From JALOTE01 sp031422195 (GTDB lineage: Bacteria; Pseudomonadota; Alphaproteobacteria; Rhizobiales; Rhizobiaceae), in contig JANOPZ010000048.1 in assembly GCA_031422195.1 (NCBI GenBank), positions 1 to 64,000 of the forward strand: a DNA stretch of 64,000 nucleotides. The letters are read 5' to 3'. Position 1 is the stretch's first letter, and the number at the start of each line of letters is the position of its first letter. Below the pieces are notes generated by a model. It did not search any database. It was not told where the DNA came from and saw only the letters and a program-made list of their open reading frames with translations. Below, one piece after another: positions 52,722-61,470 of the stretch. A program made the position numbers and the translations under genes.

Positions 52722-53299
52722 AGCGCGGCCAGTGCATCTGGTGTATCAATATCGGCTAAAGCAGCCGGCCCTATTTCCACTAAAATAATTGGCAGGCCCG
52801 AAGCCGTAAGGATGGCCTGACCGCTTTTTTCGCCCTCTAACTTGGACATATTTGCAAATTGCGCTTTTGGGATAATGACCGGATTTCCCGGTTCTAAATT
52901 GTAAGAAGCACGAACGATTGCGTTTCCGTTTGTGGCGGCAAATGCTTGCGTCAGCTGGTTCAAATGTGCGGTCGTTATCAGCGGCATGTCAGCAAGCATG
53001 ACCAAGGCATATTCAATTTCCGGCTTATTTGCAAAGATTGAAAACCCTGCTGCAAGTGAAGTGCCAAACCCTTCAGCAAAGCGCGGGTTGTGAACAACTT
53101 CAAAACCATTTCCAAAGGCACCTACAGCATCAGCATCCCGGCCTGTAACCAAGATGCGCAGTTTCAAATGAGCGTTCAGTACTGCCTGCACAGCAAAATC
53201 AATCACCGGCCGATGGTGCAATTTCATCAACAGCTTATTTGCCCCACCCATCCGGCGCGAATTACCGGCCGCCATCAACAGTGCAGCTCCCTTAGTCAT
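52703..53299 (-). CDS. MocA/MobA-like molybdenum-cofactor nucleotidyltransferase
   Basis: 198 residues. The nucleotide-binding signature LLMAAGNSRRMGGANKLLMK near residue 7 and the later LADMPLITTAHLNQL (Asp for Mg2+) match the MobA-like NTP transferases that add CMP to molybdopterin. It overlaps the end of the molybdopterin-binding gene by 8 bp. In many Rhizobiales these two domains form one protein; here they are separate frames. Last gene of the maturation operon. Confidence 0.88.
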   Translation of the reverse strand: MTKGAALLMAAGNSRRMGGANKLLMKLHHRPVIDFAVQAVLNAHLKLRILVTGRDADAVGAFGNGFEVVHNPRFAEGFGTSLAAGFSIFANKPEIEYALVMLADMPLITTAHLNQLTQAFAATNGNAIVRASYNLEPGNPVIIPKAQFANMSKLEGEKSGQAILTASGLPIILVEIGPAALADIDTPDALAALQEAVL

Positions 53300-54311
53300 C
53301 AGCTTGCTCGGACTTTACCAAAGTGGCGCGCGGGCTTGGTCGTGTTGGAATTTCCATCAGCAATCCGCCAACGCCCATGCGCATGATATCGCGTGATTTC
53401 ACTTTAAGCCCCGCAAACAGCCGGGCCAGCACCCAATCAAAGCCGTTTTCTTTGGGTGATCTGGCGCAACCCGGTGCGCCGACGATAATAGTTTTTCCAT
53501 GTTTGCCCAGAACCAGCAAGTTTCCGGGGTCAACCGGCATGCCGACCTGTATCACTTTACCGCCGGTCAAACGTATTGCGGCAGGAATGACATCATTTTC
53601 ATCGCAAACAGCCGACGCACCAAACACAATGAGCATATCCAAATGAAGCATTGAATGCAGCGTTTCAGCCAATGCTTCAGCACGATGATGACAATGAGCT
53701 GCAACGCTCATCGTACCGGTAAAAGCAGATATACGGCGGCGCGTAACATCAATCGTTTTTTCAAGCACAGAATCTTTAGTGAGCGGCAATGTCGTTTGAA
53801 TAAGGCCTACGCAAAGTGGCTTGAACGGGTGCAGGATAAGCGCATTTTCTTGCGCAAGGGCTTCAGCTTTTTCGACGCCTTTTTTTGGTGCGGCAAACGG
53901 TATAATTTTCACAGTCGCCACCATCGCTCCTATTTGGCAAACGGTATAATCAGGCAGGGTCGCGAGTGTAACTGATGGGTCTATTGCATTGATAGAATTG
54001 ACTATTTTATATTTTACTTCCAGCAGGCCTAATTCAGATGCGTGGAGATTGACCCTGCCCGTCGAAGCGGTCTTGGCAATAATGTTCGATGTTGAGAGCT
54101 TTGCACCGATCCGCGTTGCCGCTTCATTTTCGGGCAGATCGTTTTTTTTCAACCGCGCAACAGTGACGGTGGCATGCCCCGTTTTTGCAAGGAGTTCTGT
54201 GTCTTCGGCGCTTAAAATTCTACCTTTATTGAAGCGCCCGTCCCCAACAACTAAGTTATGCGCCAAAGTTGCGCCAGAAGCTTTTTCAACTGAGACCGTG
54301 CCAAATTTCAT
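53292..54311 (-). CDS. Molybdopterin-binding domain protein
   Basis: 339 residues. The C-terminal half (from ~residue 165) is a MoCF-type fold with FGASAVCDENDVIPAAI near residue 233 and KVIQVGMPVDPGNLLVLG near residue 255; IIVGAPGCARSPKENGFDW follows. The N-terminal half resembles the MoeA-like lead domain of proteins that bind molybdopterin during cofactor handover. ATG overlaps the XdhC C-half stop (ATGA). It probably works with the MocA-like protein next to it. Confidence 0.85.
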   Translation of the reverse strand: MKFGTVSVEKASGATLAHNLVVGDGRFNKGRILSAEDTELLAKTGHATVTVARLKKNDLPENEAATRIGAKLSTSNIIAKTASTGRVNLHASELGLLEVKYKIVNSINAIDPSVTLATLPDYTVCQIGAMVATVKIIPFAAPKKGVEKAEALAQENALILHPFKPLCVGLIQTTLPLTKDSVLEKTIDVTRRRISAFTGTMSVAAHCHHRAEALAETLHSMLHLDMLIVFGASAVCDENDVIPAAIRLTGGKVIQVGMPVDPGNLLVLGKHGKTIIVGAPGCARSPKENGFDWVLARLFAGLKVKSRDIMRMGVGGLLMEIPTRPSPRATLVKSEQADD

Positions 54312-54997
54312 GCTATTTCTGCTCGCAAACGAAATACAGAGATCACTTCTGCCAAGATCGCTACTGCAATTTCAGCAGGGCCGGACGCACCAATGTTCAT
54401 GCCGATGGGTGCTTTGATGCGGCGTATATCATTTGCCTTAGCACCCGCCGCCAAAAGGCGTTCAACACGGCTGCCATGCGTTTTGCGGCTGCCAAGCGCA
54501 CCGATATAAAGGCAATTGGCCTCTAATGCAGCTAATATTGGCCCGTCATCAATTTTCGGATCATGTGTGACCGCAATCACGGCTGTGTGCCTGTCAAGCG
54601 GTGCAGTTTTCAGAACCACATCCGGCCATTCAGCGCGAAGATCAAAGCCGCCAAAGCGTTCTTCAGTGGCGAAGGCCGTGCGCGGGTCGATAATAATAAC
54701 TTCAAAACCTGCCATCCGCGCCATTGGTGCCAGCATTTGTGAAATGTGCACTGCGCCGATGATGACCATTCGCGGTTCGGGCAGATGCGGGTTGATGAAG
54801 AATGCACGCCCTTCAATTGTGGCTTGTTCGGCTTTGCCTGAATTGAGGGCCCGCACAACTGCGTCGCCAAGGTTACCTGCAACAGGGTCGCCCTCTTCAA
54901 TTACGCGGTCACGGCCATCACCCAAATCCGTCAATAGTACCGCAGCTTTGCGGGCGCGGCGTGCGGCATTGAGTTTTTTCAATGCAAACGGGTCCAT
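54308..54997 (-). CDS. XdhC family, C-terminal (Rossmann) half
   Basis: 229 residues from the ATG at 54997, which shares a base with the stop of the N-terminal half (TGATG). It contains the XdhC_C Rossmann domain: MVIIGAVHISQMLAPMARMA near residue 77, VIIIDPRTAFATEERF and IGALGSRKTHGSRVERL. XdhC-type proteins bind molybdenum cofactor and insert it, sulfurated, into xanthine-dehydrogenase-family enzymes. In many bacteria both halves form one protein; here they are two coupled genes. Confidence 0.92.
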   Translation of the reverse strand: MDPFALKKLNAARRARKAAVLLTDLGDGRDRVIEEGDPVAGNLGDAVVRALNSGKAEQATIEGRAFFINPHLPEPRMVIIGAVHISQMLAPMARMAGFEVIIIDPRTAFATEERFGGFDLRAEWPDVVLKTAPLDRHTAVIAVTHDPKIDDGPILAALEANCLYIGALGSRKTHGSRVERLLAAGAKANDIRRIKAPIGMNIGASGPAEIAVAILAEVISVFRLRAEIA

Positions 54998-55320
54998 CAG
55001 CCAACGCGCTCCACATAAACGCGAATACGCCCACCGCAGGACAGGCCAACGCGCCATGCCGTTTCATCAGCGACGCCAAATTCAAGCGTCTTGGGTGTCC
55101 CCGATGCTATGACATCCAGCGCTTCGGAAATCACATCGCCTTCAACGCAACCGCCAGAAACAGAGCCATGAAAGTTGCCGTCTTGGTCGATTACCAAATG
55201 GCTGCCGACCTGACGCGGTGCTGAACCCCAAGTTTCAATAACGGTGGCTATTGCGACGTTTTTACCTGATTTCATCCAGCTTTCGGCGATAAAAAGTGGG
55301 TCTTGATTGGTTTCTTGCAC
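54997..55320 (-). CDS. XdhC family, N-terminal (XdhC/CoxI) half
   Basis: 107 residues from a GTG at 55320 with AAGGAG seven bases upstream. The XdhC_CoxI domain shows VAIATVIETWGSAPRQVGSH near residue 22 and the conserved SVSGGCVEGDVI near residue 53, whose Cys is implicated in cofactor handling. GLSCGGRIRVYVE closes the domain. It is translationally coupled to the C-terminal half. Confidence 0.92.
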   Translation of the reverse strand: MQETNQDPLFIAESWMKSGKNVAIATVIETWGSAPRQVGSHLVIDQDGNFHGSVSGGCVEGDVISEALDVIASGTPKTLEFGVADETAWRVGLSCGGRIRVYVERVG

Positions 55321-55331
55321 CTATATTCTCC

Positions 55332-56570
55332 TTAAGCTGCGCCGCGCAGCCATTGCCGCGGATCGTGTTGCCGCTCAGGGCGGTTAGCCGACAATGCTAA
55401 ACACAAATCCTGCAAAGCATTGAGCGAGTGCGACGGGCGAAACTCATCCACGAACGGCAACAGTGCTTTTACCCCGCGCGCTTTGGCTTCAAAACCATCA
55501 TAGCGCAAAAGTGGATTGAGCCAAATCAAACGCCGACACGATTTGTGAAGCCGATCGGCTTGAACCGACAGCTCGTTGGTATCGTCACGCTCAAGGCCGT
55601 CGGTAATCAAAATCACCACCGCACCTTGCGACAAAACACGGCGCGACCATTTATGGTTGAACTCTTTGAGCGTTTCACCAATACGCGTGCCGCCTGACCA
55701 ATCGCGCACGTGTGCTGCACACAAATCAAGTGCTTGATCCGGGTCACGCCGGGCAAGCTGCCGCGATAAATTTGTCAATCTGGTACCAAAGACAAACGCG
55801 TGCACACGGCGTCGTTTTTCCATCATAGCGTGCATAAAATGCAAAAACATACGGCTATACTGGCTCATGGAACCGGAAATATCGGCAATGACCACCAATG
55901 GCGGGTGCACGTTTTTAGGAGCACGATAGCGGGGCAAGATCATGTCGCCGCCGGAGCGCATTGCTGCCCGCATGGTGCCGCGCGGGTCAACGCGGCGGCC
56001 GGATTTGTTCAGCATAAAGCGGCGGGTGCGCACTTCATCAAACGGCAAAGCCAACTCATGGATTGCACGTTTTGCAGCGGCAATTTCTTTGGCGTTCATT
56101 TGTGCAAAGTCTTTTTCCCGAAGCACCTCGCGTTCCGAAACGGTGAATCGCGCGTCGACTTCAATTTCCGGCACAACGTCAGGTTCGACGCGCTTTTCAT
56201 GGCCCTGAAACAGCGCGTCTTCGGCACGGTTTTCTCCGGCACGTTTTTTTTGCCGTTCGCGCGTATCGGGCGCCACTGGCGAAAACATTGCGAGCAGTTT
56301 TTCAATCAATTCGCGCGATTTCCAAAACAAGCGGAAGGTCTCGTCGAACACCAACCGGTCTTCGCGGCGCTTAATCAACACACAATGGAGCGTCCAGTAA
56401 AAGTCATCTCTTGAGCCAATACCAGCTGCAATAACGGCGTTTATGGCGTCGGCAACGGAAGCTGGACCAAGTTTCAAACCGGCATGGCGAAGCGCGCGCG
56501 AAAAATAGACAATGTTGTCCGCAAGCCTGCCGTGTTCGTTAGCGTGGTCGTTGAAGGAAACTACACCCAT
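55332..56570 (-). CDS. CoxE-like VWA-domain protein
   Basis: 412 residues. The C-terminal half is a VWA fold with the metal-site motif VVIADISGSMSQYSRMFL near residue 228 and ILITDGLERDDTNEL near residue 320. The N-terminal half is the CoxE-type helical region. In CO dehydrogenase clusters CoxE works with the MoxR ATPase CoxD to remodel the enzyme active site. The start at ATG 56570 is 3 bp after the MoxR stop. Confidence 0.9.
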   Translation of the reverse strand: MGVVSFNDHANEHGRLADNIVYFSRALRHAGLKLGPASVADAINAVIAAGIGSRDDFYWTLHCVLIKRREDRLVFDETFRLFWKSRELIEKLLAMFSPVAPDTRERQKKRAGENRAEDALFQGHEKRVEPDVVPEIEVDARFTVSEREVLREKDFAQMNAKEIAAAKRAIHELALPFDEVRTRRFMLNKSGRRVDPRGTMRAAMRSGGDMILPRYRAPKNVHPPLVVIADISGSMSQYSRMFLHFMHAMMEKRRRVHAFVFGTRLTNLSRQLARRDPDQALDLCAAHVRDWSGGTRIGETLKEFNHKWSRRVLSQGAVVILITDGLERDDTNELSVQADRLHKSCRRLIWLNPLLRYDGFEAKARGVKALLPFVDEFRPSHSLNALQDLCLALSANRPERQHDPRQWLRGAA

Positions 56571-56573
56571 GGG

Positions 56574-57494
56574 CTAAGCCGCCGCAGCGGCAAGACTGGC
56601 TTTCACATCATCAAGCAGTTTTTTGCCTTCACTGCCCTGAATTCGGGAAATATCATCGTGATACTTCAGCAAAACACCGATGGTTTGTGACACCGTTTCA
56701 GGATCAATCGCCACTTTATCAAGCTCGGTTAGTGCTGAAGCCCAATCCAACGTTTCGGCAATGCCGGGTGATTTGAACAAATCCATCGTACGCAATTTCT
56801 GAACATAAGTGACGAGCTCCTTAGCAAGGCGGCCGTTTGCGCGCGGCACTTTTTGTTCGACAATTTGTAACTCGCGTTTTGCATCCGGATAATCCACCCA
56901 ATGATAAAGGCAACGGCGTTTAAGCGCATCGTGGATCTCACGGGTACGATTGGTGGTGATAATCACAATCGGCGGCTCCTTGGCCTTGATCGTACCAAGC
57001 TCGGGTATTGTCACTTGAAAATCTGACAAAACTTCCAGAAGGTAGGCCTCAAAGGCCTCATCTGCCCGATCAAGCTCATCAATTAAAAACACCGGCGCGA
57101 GGCCAGCCTCGCCGGAAAGGGCCTGCAAAACGGGCCGGCGAATAAGATGGCGCTCCGAATAAATTGAGCGCTCAATTGAGGTGCGGTCTTTGTCGCCCGA
57201 AGCTTCCGCCAAACGGATATCGATCATTTGTGACGGGTAATTCCACTCATAAACGGCTGACGATATATCAAGCCCTTCGTAGCACTGTAGTCGAATAAGG
57301 TCGCGGCCAAGTGTTGAAGACAATACTTTGGCAATTTCTGTTTTGCCAACGCCCGCTTCGCCTTCTAAAAACAGGGGACGGTGCATTTTAAGAGCCAAAA
57401 ATAAAACTGTCGCCAGCGAGCGGTCACCGACATAACCGCCTTTTGCCAGCAGAACTTCTGTCTCATCAATGCTGTTTGGCGTTTCGGCCGTCAT
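56574..57494 (-). CDS. MoxR-family AAA+ ATPase (CoxD-like)
   Basis: 306 residues from the ATG at 57494 with GGGAG eight bases upstream. Walker A GEAGVGKTE near residue 43, Walker B VFLIDELDRADEAFEAYLLE near residue 117, and sensor residues in PIVIITTNRTREIHDALKRR. MoxR ATPases act with VWA partners as chaperones for metalloenzymes; here the partner is the next gene. Confidence 0.93.
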   Translation of the reverse strand: MTAETPNSIDETEVLLAKGGYVGDRSLATVLFLALKMHRPLFLEGEAGVGKTEIAKVLSSTLGRDLIRLQCYEGLDISSAVYEWNYPSQMIDIRLAEASGDKDRTSIERSIYSERHLIRRPVLQALSGEAGLAPVFLIDELDRADEAFEAYLLEVLSDFQVTIPELGTIKAKEPPIVIITTNRTREIHDALKRRCLYHWVDYPDAKRELQIVEQKVPRANGRLAKELVTYVQKLRTMDLFKSPGIAETLDWASALTELDKVAIDPETVSQTIGVLLKYHDDISRIQGSEGKKLLDDVKASLAAAAA

Positions 57495-57517
57495 TTGCGT
57501 TTCTCCCAAAACAGCAA

Positions 57518-58018
57518 TTATTCCAACGTGGGCCCCAGCGCCCGATAGTGTCGATTAGCGTAAAGCAGATTGTTCTTTGTTTCTTCAATGCGCATGGCTC
57601 TGACCTGCCCATAGAGCACAGTGTGGGTTGCCATTTCGGTGCTGTCTATAATCTGGCAGTCAAATACGACGGCAGCGTCACTAAGACACGGCGCACCTGT
57701 ACGAAGCGTACTCCATTGGCCGTGAGCAAAGCGGCTTTCAAGTGACAATTTGCTGTCGGCAAACGCACGCGCAATTGCGATTTGATCGACGGCCAATGTG
57801 TTCAAAGCAAAACAGCCGTTGTCTTTGAATAGATGATTTTGTTCATGATCACGATTAACACAGATCAGCAAAGTTGCGGGCCGGTCAGACACCGATGTAG
57901 CTGCTGAAACGGTAACACCGCGCTTGCCCGCTGCACCATTTGTGGTGGCAATATGTACGGCGGCGGGAAACATGCGCATGGCCGCGCGGTAATCTTGTGG
58001 TTCAATTGAGGCAGACAT
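57518..58018 (-). CDS. Flavin reductase-like FMN-binding protein
   Basis: 166 residues from the ATG at 58018 (a GTG two codons upstream is possible). The flavin_reduct fold is shown by MRMFPAAVHIATTNG near residue 14, GVTVSAATSVSDRPATLLIC near residue 34 and FALNTLAVDQ. It would reduce FMN with NAD(P)H, either for a partner oxygenase or as an electron donor in cofactor maturation. It is the first gene of the minus-strand cluster, 23 bp before the MoxR gene. Confidence 0.9.
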   Translation of the reverse strand: MSASIEPQDYRAAMRMFPAAVHIATTNGAAGKRGVTVSAATSVSDRPATLLICVNRDHEQNHLFKDNGCFALNTLAVDQIAIARAFADSKLSLESRFAHGQWSTLRTGAPCLSDAAVVFDCQIIDSTEMATHTVLYGQVRAMRIEETKNNLLYANRHYRALGPTLE

Positions 58019-58150
58019 CAGCACTATTTCGACCTAAGGGACATTGTAAAATTTGAATATAGGCAGAAGACACATAATTACACCCCTGTTGATGGACGCA
58101 ATCAAAAATCAACGCTACGACATGGTTTATCTTATCAAGGATGCTTTGCA

Positions 58151-59167
58151 TTGCTTCGACTGATCCTACCGGTTTGGCTTTTTATTTTTGTGGCTTTTGC
58201 TGCCAAAGCAGAAATCCTAGTTGTTGCGGCGCCGTTTGAAGAATATCCCACATTGGCTTTGCAAATACGAGAAGGCGCTGCGGCTGCTTTACCCGATAAC
58301 TGGGTTATTAAACAGGTTGATGCAGGCTGCACCGACCAGGCGGTACAAGGCGTTTCTGATTTGATTATTGCAGAAAAGCCTGATGCTGTGATCGGTTTGC
58401 CGTGTATTGAGAGTTTGAACTTGGCGCTTGCTTCTCTTGGGCCAATTGACGTTCCAATTATTACAATTGGTTCGCGCGCTGGCGCGCCATCAAAATTGGC
58501 AGCGCAAAATTCGTGGCAGCTTTACCGAACAGGTCCGCGGGAACACGAAGAGGGTGCCGCAATTGCAAAGCTTATTGTCGAAGCTTGGCGTGGCTTGCCT
58601 TTTGCTATTATCGATGATGGCACAATTTTTGCTCGCGATACCGCGGAAGCAATTCGCAATGAGGCTGAAACCTCTGGCACCAAACCGGTTTTGGTTGACG
58701 GGTTTCAGCCACAGCTTGAAAGCCAGCAAAAATTGATTGCTCGGCTTGTTGCCGCGGGCGCTACACATGTTTTCATTGCCAGTGACCGGGCAAATATTGC
58801 GCAAATAGCAACCGAAGCAGCCAATCGCGGTATAATATTTGCCGGGCCGGAAACATTGCTGGCAGCCGATTTGGATTTTCCGCTACCGGCCGGCGTTTTG
58901 TTGGCAGCAAGAGATCTTAATCTCAACGTGGCGGCATCAGAAAAAATAGAAGCAATCATTAAAACGCCGTTTGCTTTGGCAGAAGGTTATGCTGCTGATG
59001 CTTTTCTGGCTGCGGAAATTGCGACGCGCTTAAAAACCTATACGGCAGGCAGCAGCATATCAACAGCTTTAGGAGTGGTCAGTATCGAGCCCGATGGCTT
59101 TATTAAACCGGTAAATTTTGCTTTGTTTCGATATAATGGCTTTGAATTTCAGAAAGTAACGCCATGA
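58151..59167 (+). CDS. Periplasmic binding protein (type 1, leucine/amide-like)
   Basis: 338 residues from a TTG at 58151, supported by AAGGA about 9-10 bases upstream. A signal peptide (LRLILPVWLFIFVAFAAKA) directs it to the periplasm. The two-lobed type 1 fold is seen in AVIGLPCIESLNLALASLGP, LYRTGPREHEEGAAIAKLIV and GATHVFIASDRANIAQIATE. No ABC permease or ATPase gene is adjacent. The next gene's ATG overlaps its stop (ATGA), so it is coupled to a P1 peptidase, suggesting a peptide-like ligand, though that is inference. Confidence 0.8.
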   Translation: MLRLILPVWLFIFVAFAAKAEILVVAAPFEEYPTLALQIREGAAAALPDNWVIKQVDAGCTDQAVQGVSDLIIAEKPDAVIGLPCIESLNLALASLGPIDVPIITIGSRAGAPSKLAAQNSWQLYRTGPREHEEGAAIAKLIVEAWRGLPFAIIDDGTIFARDTAEAIRNEAETSGTKPVLVDGFQPQLESQQKLIARLVAAGATHVFIASDRANIAQIATEAANRGIIFAGPETLLAADLDFPLPAGVLLAARDLNLNVAASEKIEAIIKTPFALAEGYAADAFLAAEIATRLKTYTAGSSISTALGVVSIEPDGFIKPVNFALFRYNGFEFQKVTP

Positions 59168-60171
59168 GGTTTTTTCCGGGCGCGACAAATACGATTTGTG
59201 ATGTCAGCGGCCTCAAAATTGGCCACGCAACAGATGCAAAACTTAAATCAGGCGTTAGCGTCGTCATTGCTGACAAACCTGCCATTGCTGCCGTTTCAAT
59301 TTTGGGTGGTGCACCGGGCACGCGCGAGACAGATTTGCTCGAGCCGCACAATTTAGTAGAGGCAGTTGACGCAATCGTGCTTTCAGGCGGCTCGGCTTTC
59401 GGGCTCGATGCAGCTTCGGGGGTTCAAGCTTGGTTACGTGAAAACGGACGCGGTTTTGAAGTGGGTCCCCACCGCATTCCGATAGTGCCAGCGGCAATTC
59501 TATTTGATTTAATCAATGGCGGCGAAAAGAATTGGGGGCGGTATTGCGCTTACCGTGAACTGGGTTTTGAAGCGGCAGCGAATGCGGTTGCATCAACAAA
59601 CCTAGGGTCCATTGGTGCAGGAACAGGTGCATTAACAGCAAATCTAAAGGGCGGGCTTGGCACGGCATCAGCTAAAGTTGGCCGCTTTACCATTGGCGCG
59701 ATTGTTGCCGTTAACGCAATGGGATCGCCAATGATGGGTGACACGAAACATTTTTGGTCTGCGCCATTTGAGCAAGGCAACGAGTTTGGCGGGTTTGGCT
59801 TGCCATTGGGCAAAGTTGACGTTGGTCTCCCCATTAAATTCCGTAACCAATCCGGCAAGGAAAAATCCAACACAACAATTGCAATTATCGCTACCGACGC
59901 TGTAATGACAAAAGCGCAAACCAAGCGTTTGGCCATTAGCGCACATGATGGCTTTGCCCGCGCACTTTGGCCTGTCCACACGCCGTTTGATGGTGATACT
60001 GTGTTTGCCATGGCGACCGGCACGACTACCGAAATACCCGAAATGGACAATTTTATCGACCTATGCGCGGCAAGTGCGGCAATTATGGCCCGGGCAATTG
60101 CCCGCGGGGTTTACGCGGCAACTGAGGCTGACAATGATTTAATGCCAACATGGGCCAAGCGTTTCGTTTGA
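59164..60171 (+). CDS. P1-family (DmpA-like) aminopeptidase
   Basis: 335 residues. The family opening is FFPGATNTICDVSGLKIGHA, followed by SVVIADKP, SGGSAFGLDAASGVQAWL near residue 75 and NLGSIGAGTGALTANLKGG. P1 peptidases are Ntn-type enzymes that self-cleave before a Ser or Thr; the candidate here is the Thr in SNTTIAIIATDA near residue 237. No signal peptide, so cytoplasmic. It may hydrolyse N-terminal residues of small peptides or D/beta-amino peptides. Confidence 0.92.
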   Translation: MRFFPGATNTICDVSGLKIGHATDAKLKSGVSVVIADKPAIAAVSILGGAPGTRETDLLEPHNLVEAVDAIVLSGGSAFGLDAASGVQAWLRENGRGFEVGPHRIPIVPAAILFDLINGGEKNWGRYCAYRELGFEAAANAVASTNLGSIGAGTGALTANLKGGLGTASAKVGRFTIGAIVAVNAMGSPMMGDTKHFWSAPFEQGNEFGGFGLPLGKVDVGLPIKFRNQSGKEKSNTTIAIIATDAVMTKAQTKRLAISAHDGFARALWPVHTPFDGDTVFAMATGTTTEIPEMDNFIDLCAASAAIMARAIARGVYAATEADNDLMPTWAKRFV

Positions 60172-60240
60172 TAGGTGGGCCATTGTCGGCAAGTTCGTAC
60201 TTCTGCTAAGGGGTATTATTCGAATTGCGGAAACACTCTA

Positions 60241-60921
60241 ATGCACCGCCCAACATTCATTGCGCCCTCCATTCTTGCGGCTAATTTTGCCCGTCTCGGC
60301 CGGGAAGTTGCAGATGTTGATGCTGCTGGTGCCGATTGGATACATTTGGATGTAATGGACGGGCATTTCGTGCCGAACATTTCGTTTGGCCCAGCCATTA
60401 TTAAATCGATCCGGCCTTTCACAAAGAAATTCTTTGATTGCCATTTGATGATTTCGCCCGCTGACTCAGTTTTTGCTGCTCTAAAAGATGCTGGCGTTGA
60501 TTTGATAACAGTGCACGCTGAAGCTGGGCCACATTTGCATCGGTCACTTCAAGCGATCAAAGCGTTGGGCCTAAAGGCAGGTGCTGCGATTAACCCCGGC
60601 ACACCGGTATCGGCACTGGAATCGGTGATTGATTTGCTTGATTTGGTGCTGGTGATGAGCGTTAATCCCGGCTTTGGCGGGCAGGAATTCATCCCGGATT
60701 CCTCTCGCAAAATTGCTCAGGCAAAGGCGCTGATTGGAAAGCGGCAAATTGAAATCGAAGTCGATGGCGGCGTTGGCGTACAGAATGCCGCTGCATTGAC
60801 CAAAGCTGGAGCCACGGTCTTGGTTGCAGGTTCAGCTATTTTTTCGGCGGGAACTATTGAAGGTTACCGTGCTAAAATCGACGTTATTCGCACAAATGCC
60901 CTATCGGGCCTAATGCAGTAA
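60241..60921 (+). CDS. rpe: Ribulose-phosphate 3-epimerase
   Basis: 226 residues from the ATG at 60241; 22 upstream codons are open but not conserved. A TIM barrel with the metal-binding residues in IHLDVMDGHFVPNISFGP near residue 36, HLMISP, VNPGFGGQEFIPDS near residue 142 and EVDGGVG near residue 176. It interconverts ribulose 5-phosphate and xylulose 5-phosphate in the pentose phosphate pathway. The next gene starts directly after its TAA. Confidence 0.96.
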   Translation: MHRPTFIAPSILAANFARLGREVADVDAAGADWIHLDVMDGHFVPNISFGPAIIKSIRPFTKKFFDCHLMISPADSVFAALKDAGVDLITVHAEAGPHLHRSLQAIKALGLKAGAAINPGTPVSALESVIDLLDLVLVMSVNPGFGGQEFIPDSSRKIAQAKALIGKRQIEIEVDGGVGVQNAAALTKAGATVLVAGSAIFSAGTIEGYRAKIDVIRTNALSGLMQ

Positions 60922-61416
60922 ATGCAGTTTTTCCGGTATGTTTGGCTTGCCTGCCCTTCAAAAATTGAAGCGCTGATGATTGCAATTCTTTGGGGTGTGA
61001 CGATGCCAATCTGTTTTTTGGCAGATTATGTTTTGTGGCGTCATATGTTGCCTCCAGAAACATCCCGCATTGCAGTAATGGTCAGCATTGGTGCGGCGGT
61101 TGCCGGACCTATTGCGTGGTGGTGCACTAAAATCATTACTCGTAAACACGCAAATTCAGCTTTTGCAACGATGTTTGTTCTTCTCTCAATGGGAACACTT
61201 GGCCTCACAACGCTCATCTTTGCCTTTGAGTTCTGGCTGTATTTTTCGCAGTGGCATGGCGCGATATTTTCCCGTTTGTGGACCATTCAATTGGGATTCA
61301 CGTTCGCCTCGGCGATCTACCAGTTTTTAGTGTCAGGCCTTCGACTTTATTTGCCGTTTGGGCTTATCGCATTGGTCATTGCAAGTATGTGGGCATCACA
61401 CCGCATATGCCGTTGA
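60922..61416 (+). CDS. Small membrane protein of unknown function
   Basis: 164 residues with four hydrophobic segments (about residues 18-38, 48-67, 80-105 and 135-158). The ATG at 60922 follows the rpe stop with no gap, so it relies on coupling to rpe. No conserved motif that I recognise. It may be a lineage-specific membrane protein. Confidence 0.75.
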   Translation: MQFFRYVWLACPSKIEALMIAILWGVTMPICFLADYVLWRHMLPPETSRIAVMVSIGAAVAGPIAWWCTKIITRKHANSAFATMFVLLSMGTLGLTTLIFAFEFWLYFSQWHGAIFSRLWTIQLGFTFASAIYQFLVSGLRLYLPFGLIALVIASMWASHRICR

Positions 61417-61470
61417 TGCTGTTGCCCTAAGCTGTTAGTTGCACCGCAACATCCGCTAAAGGCCATCACG

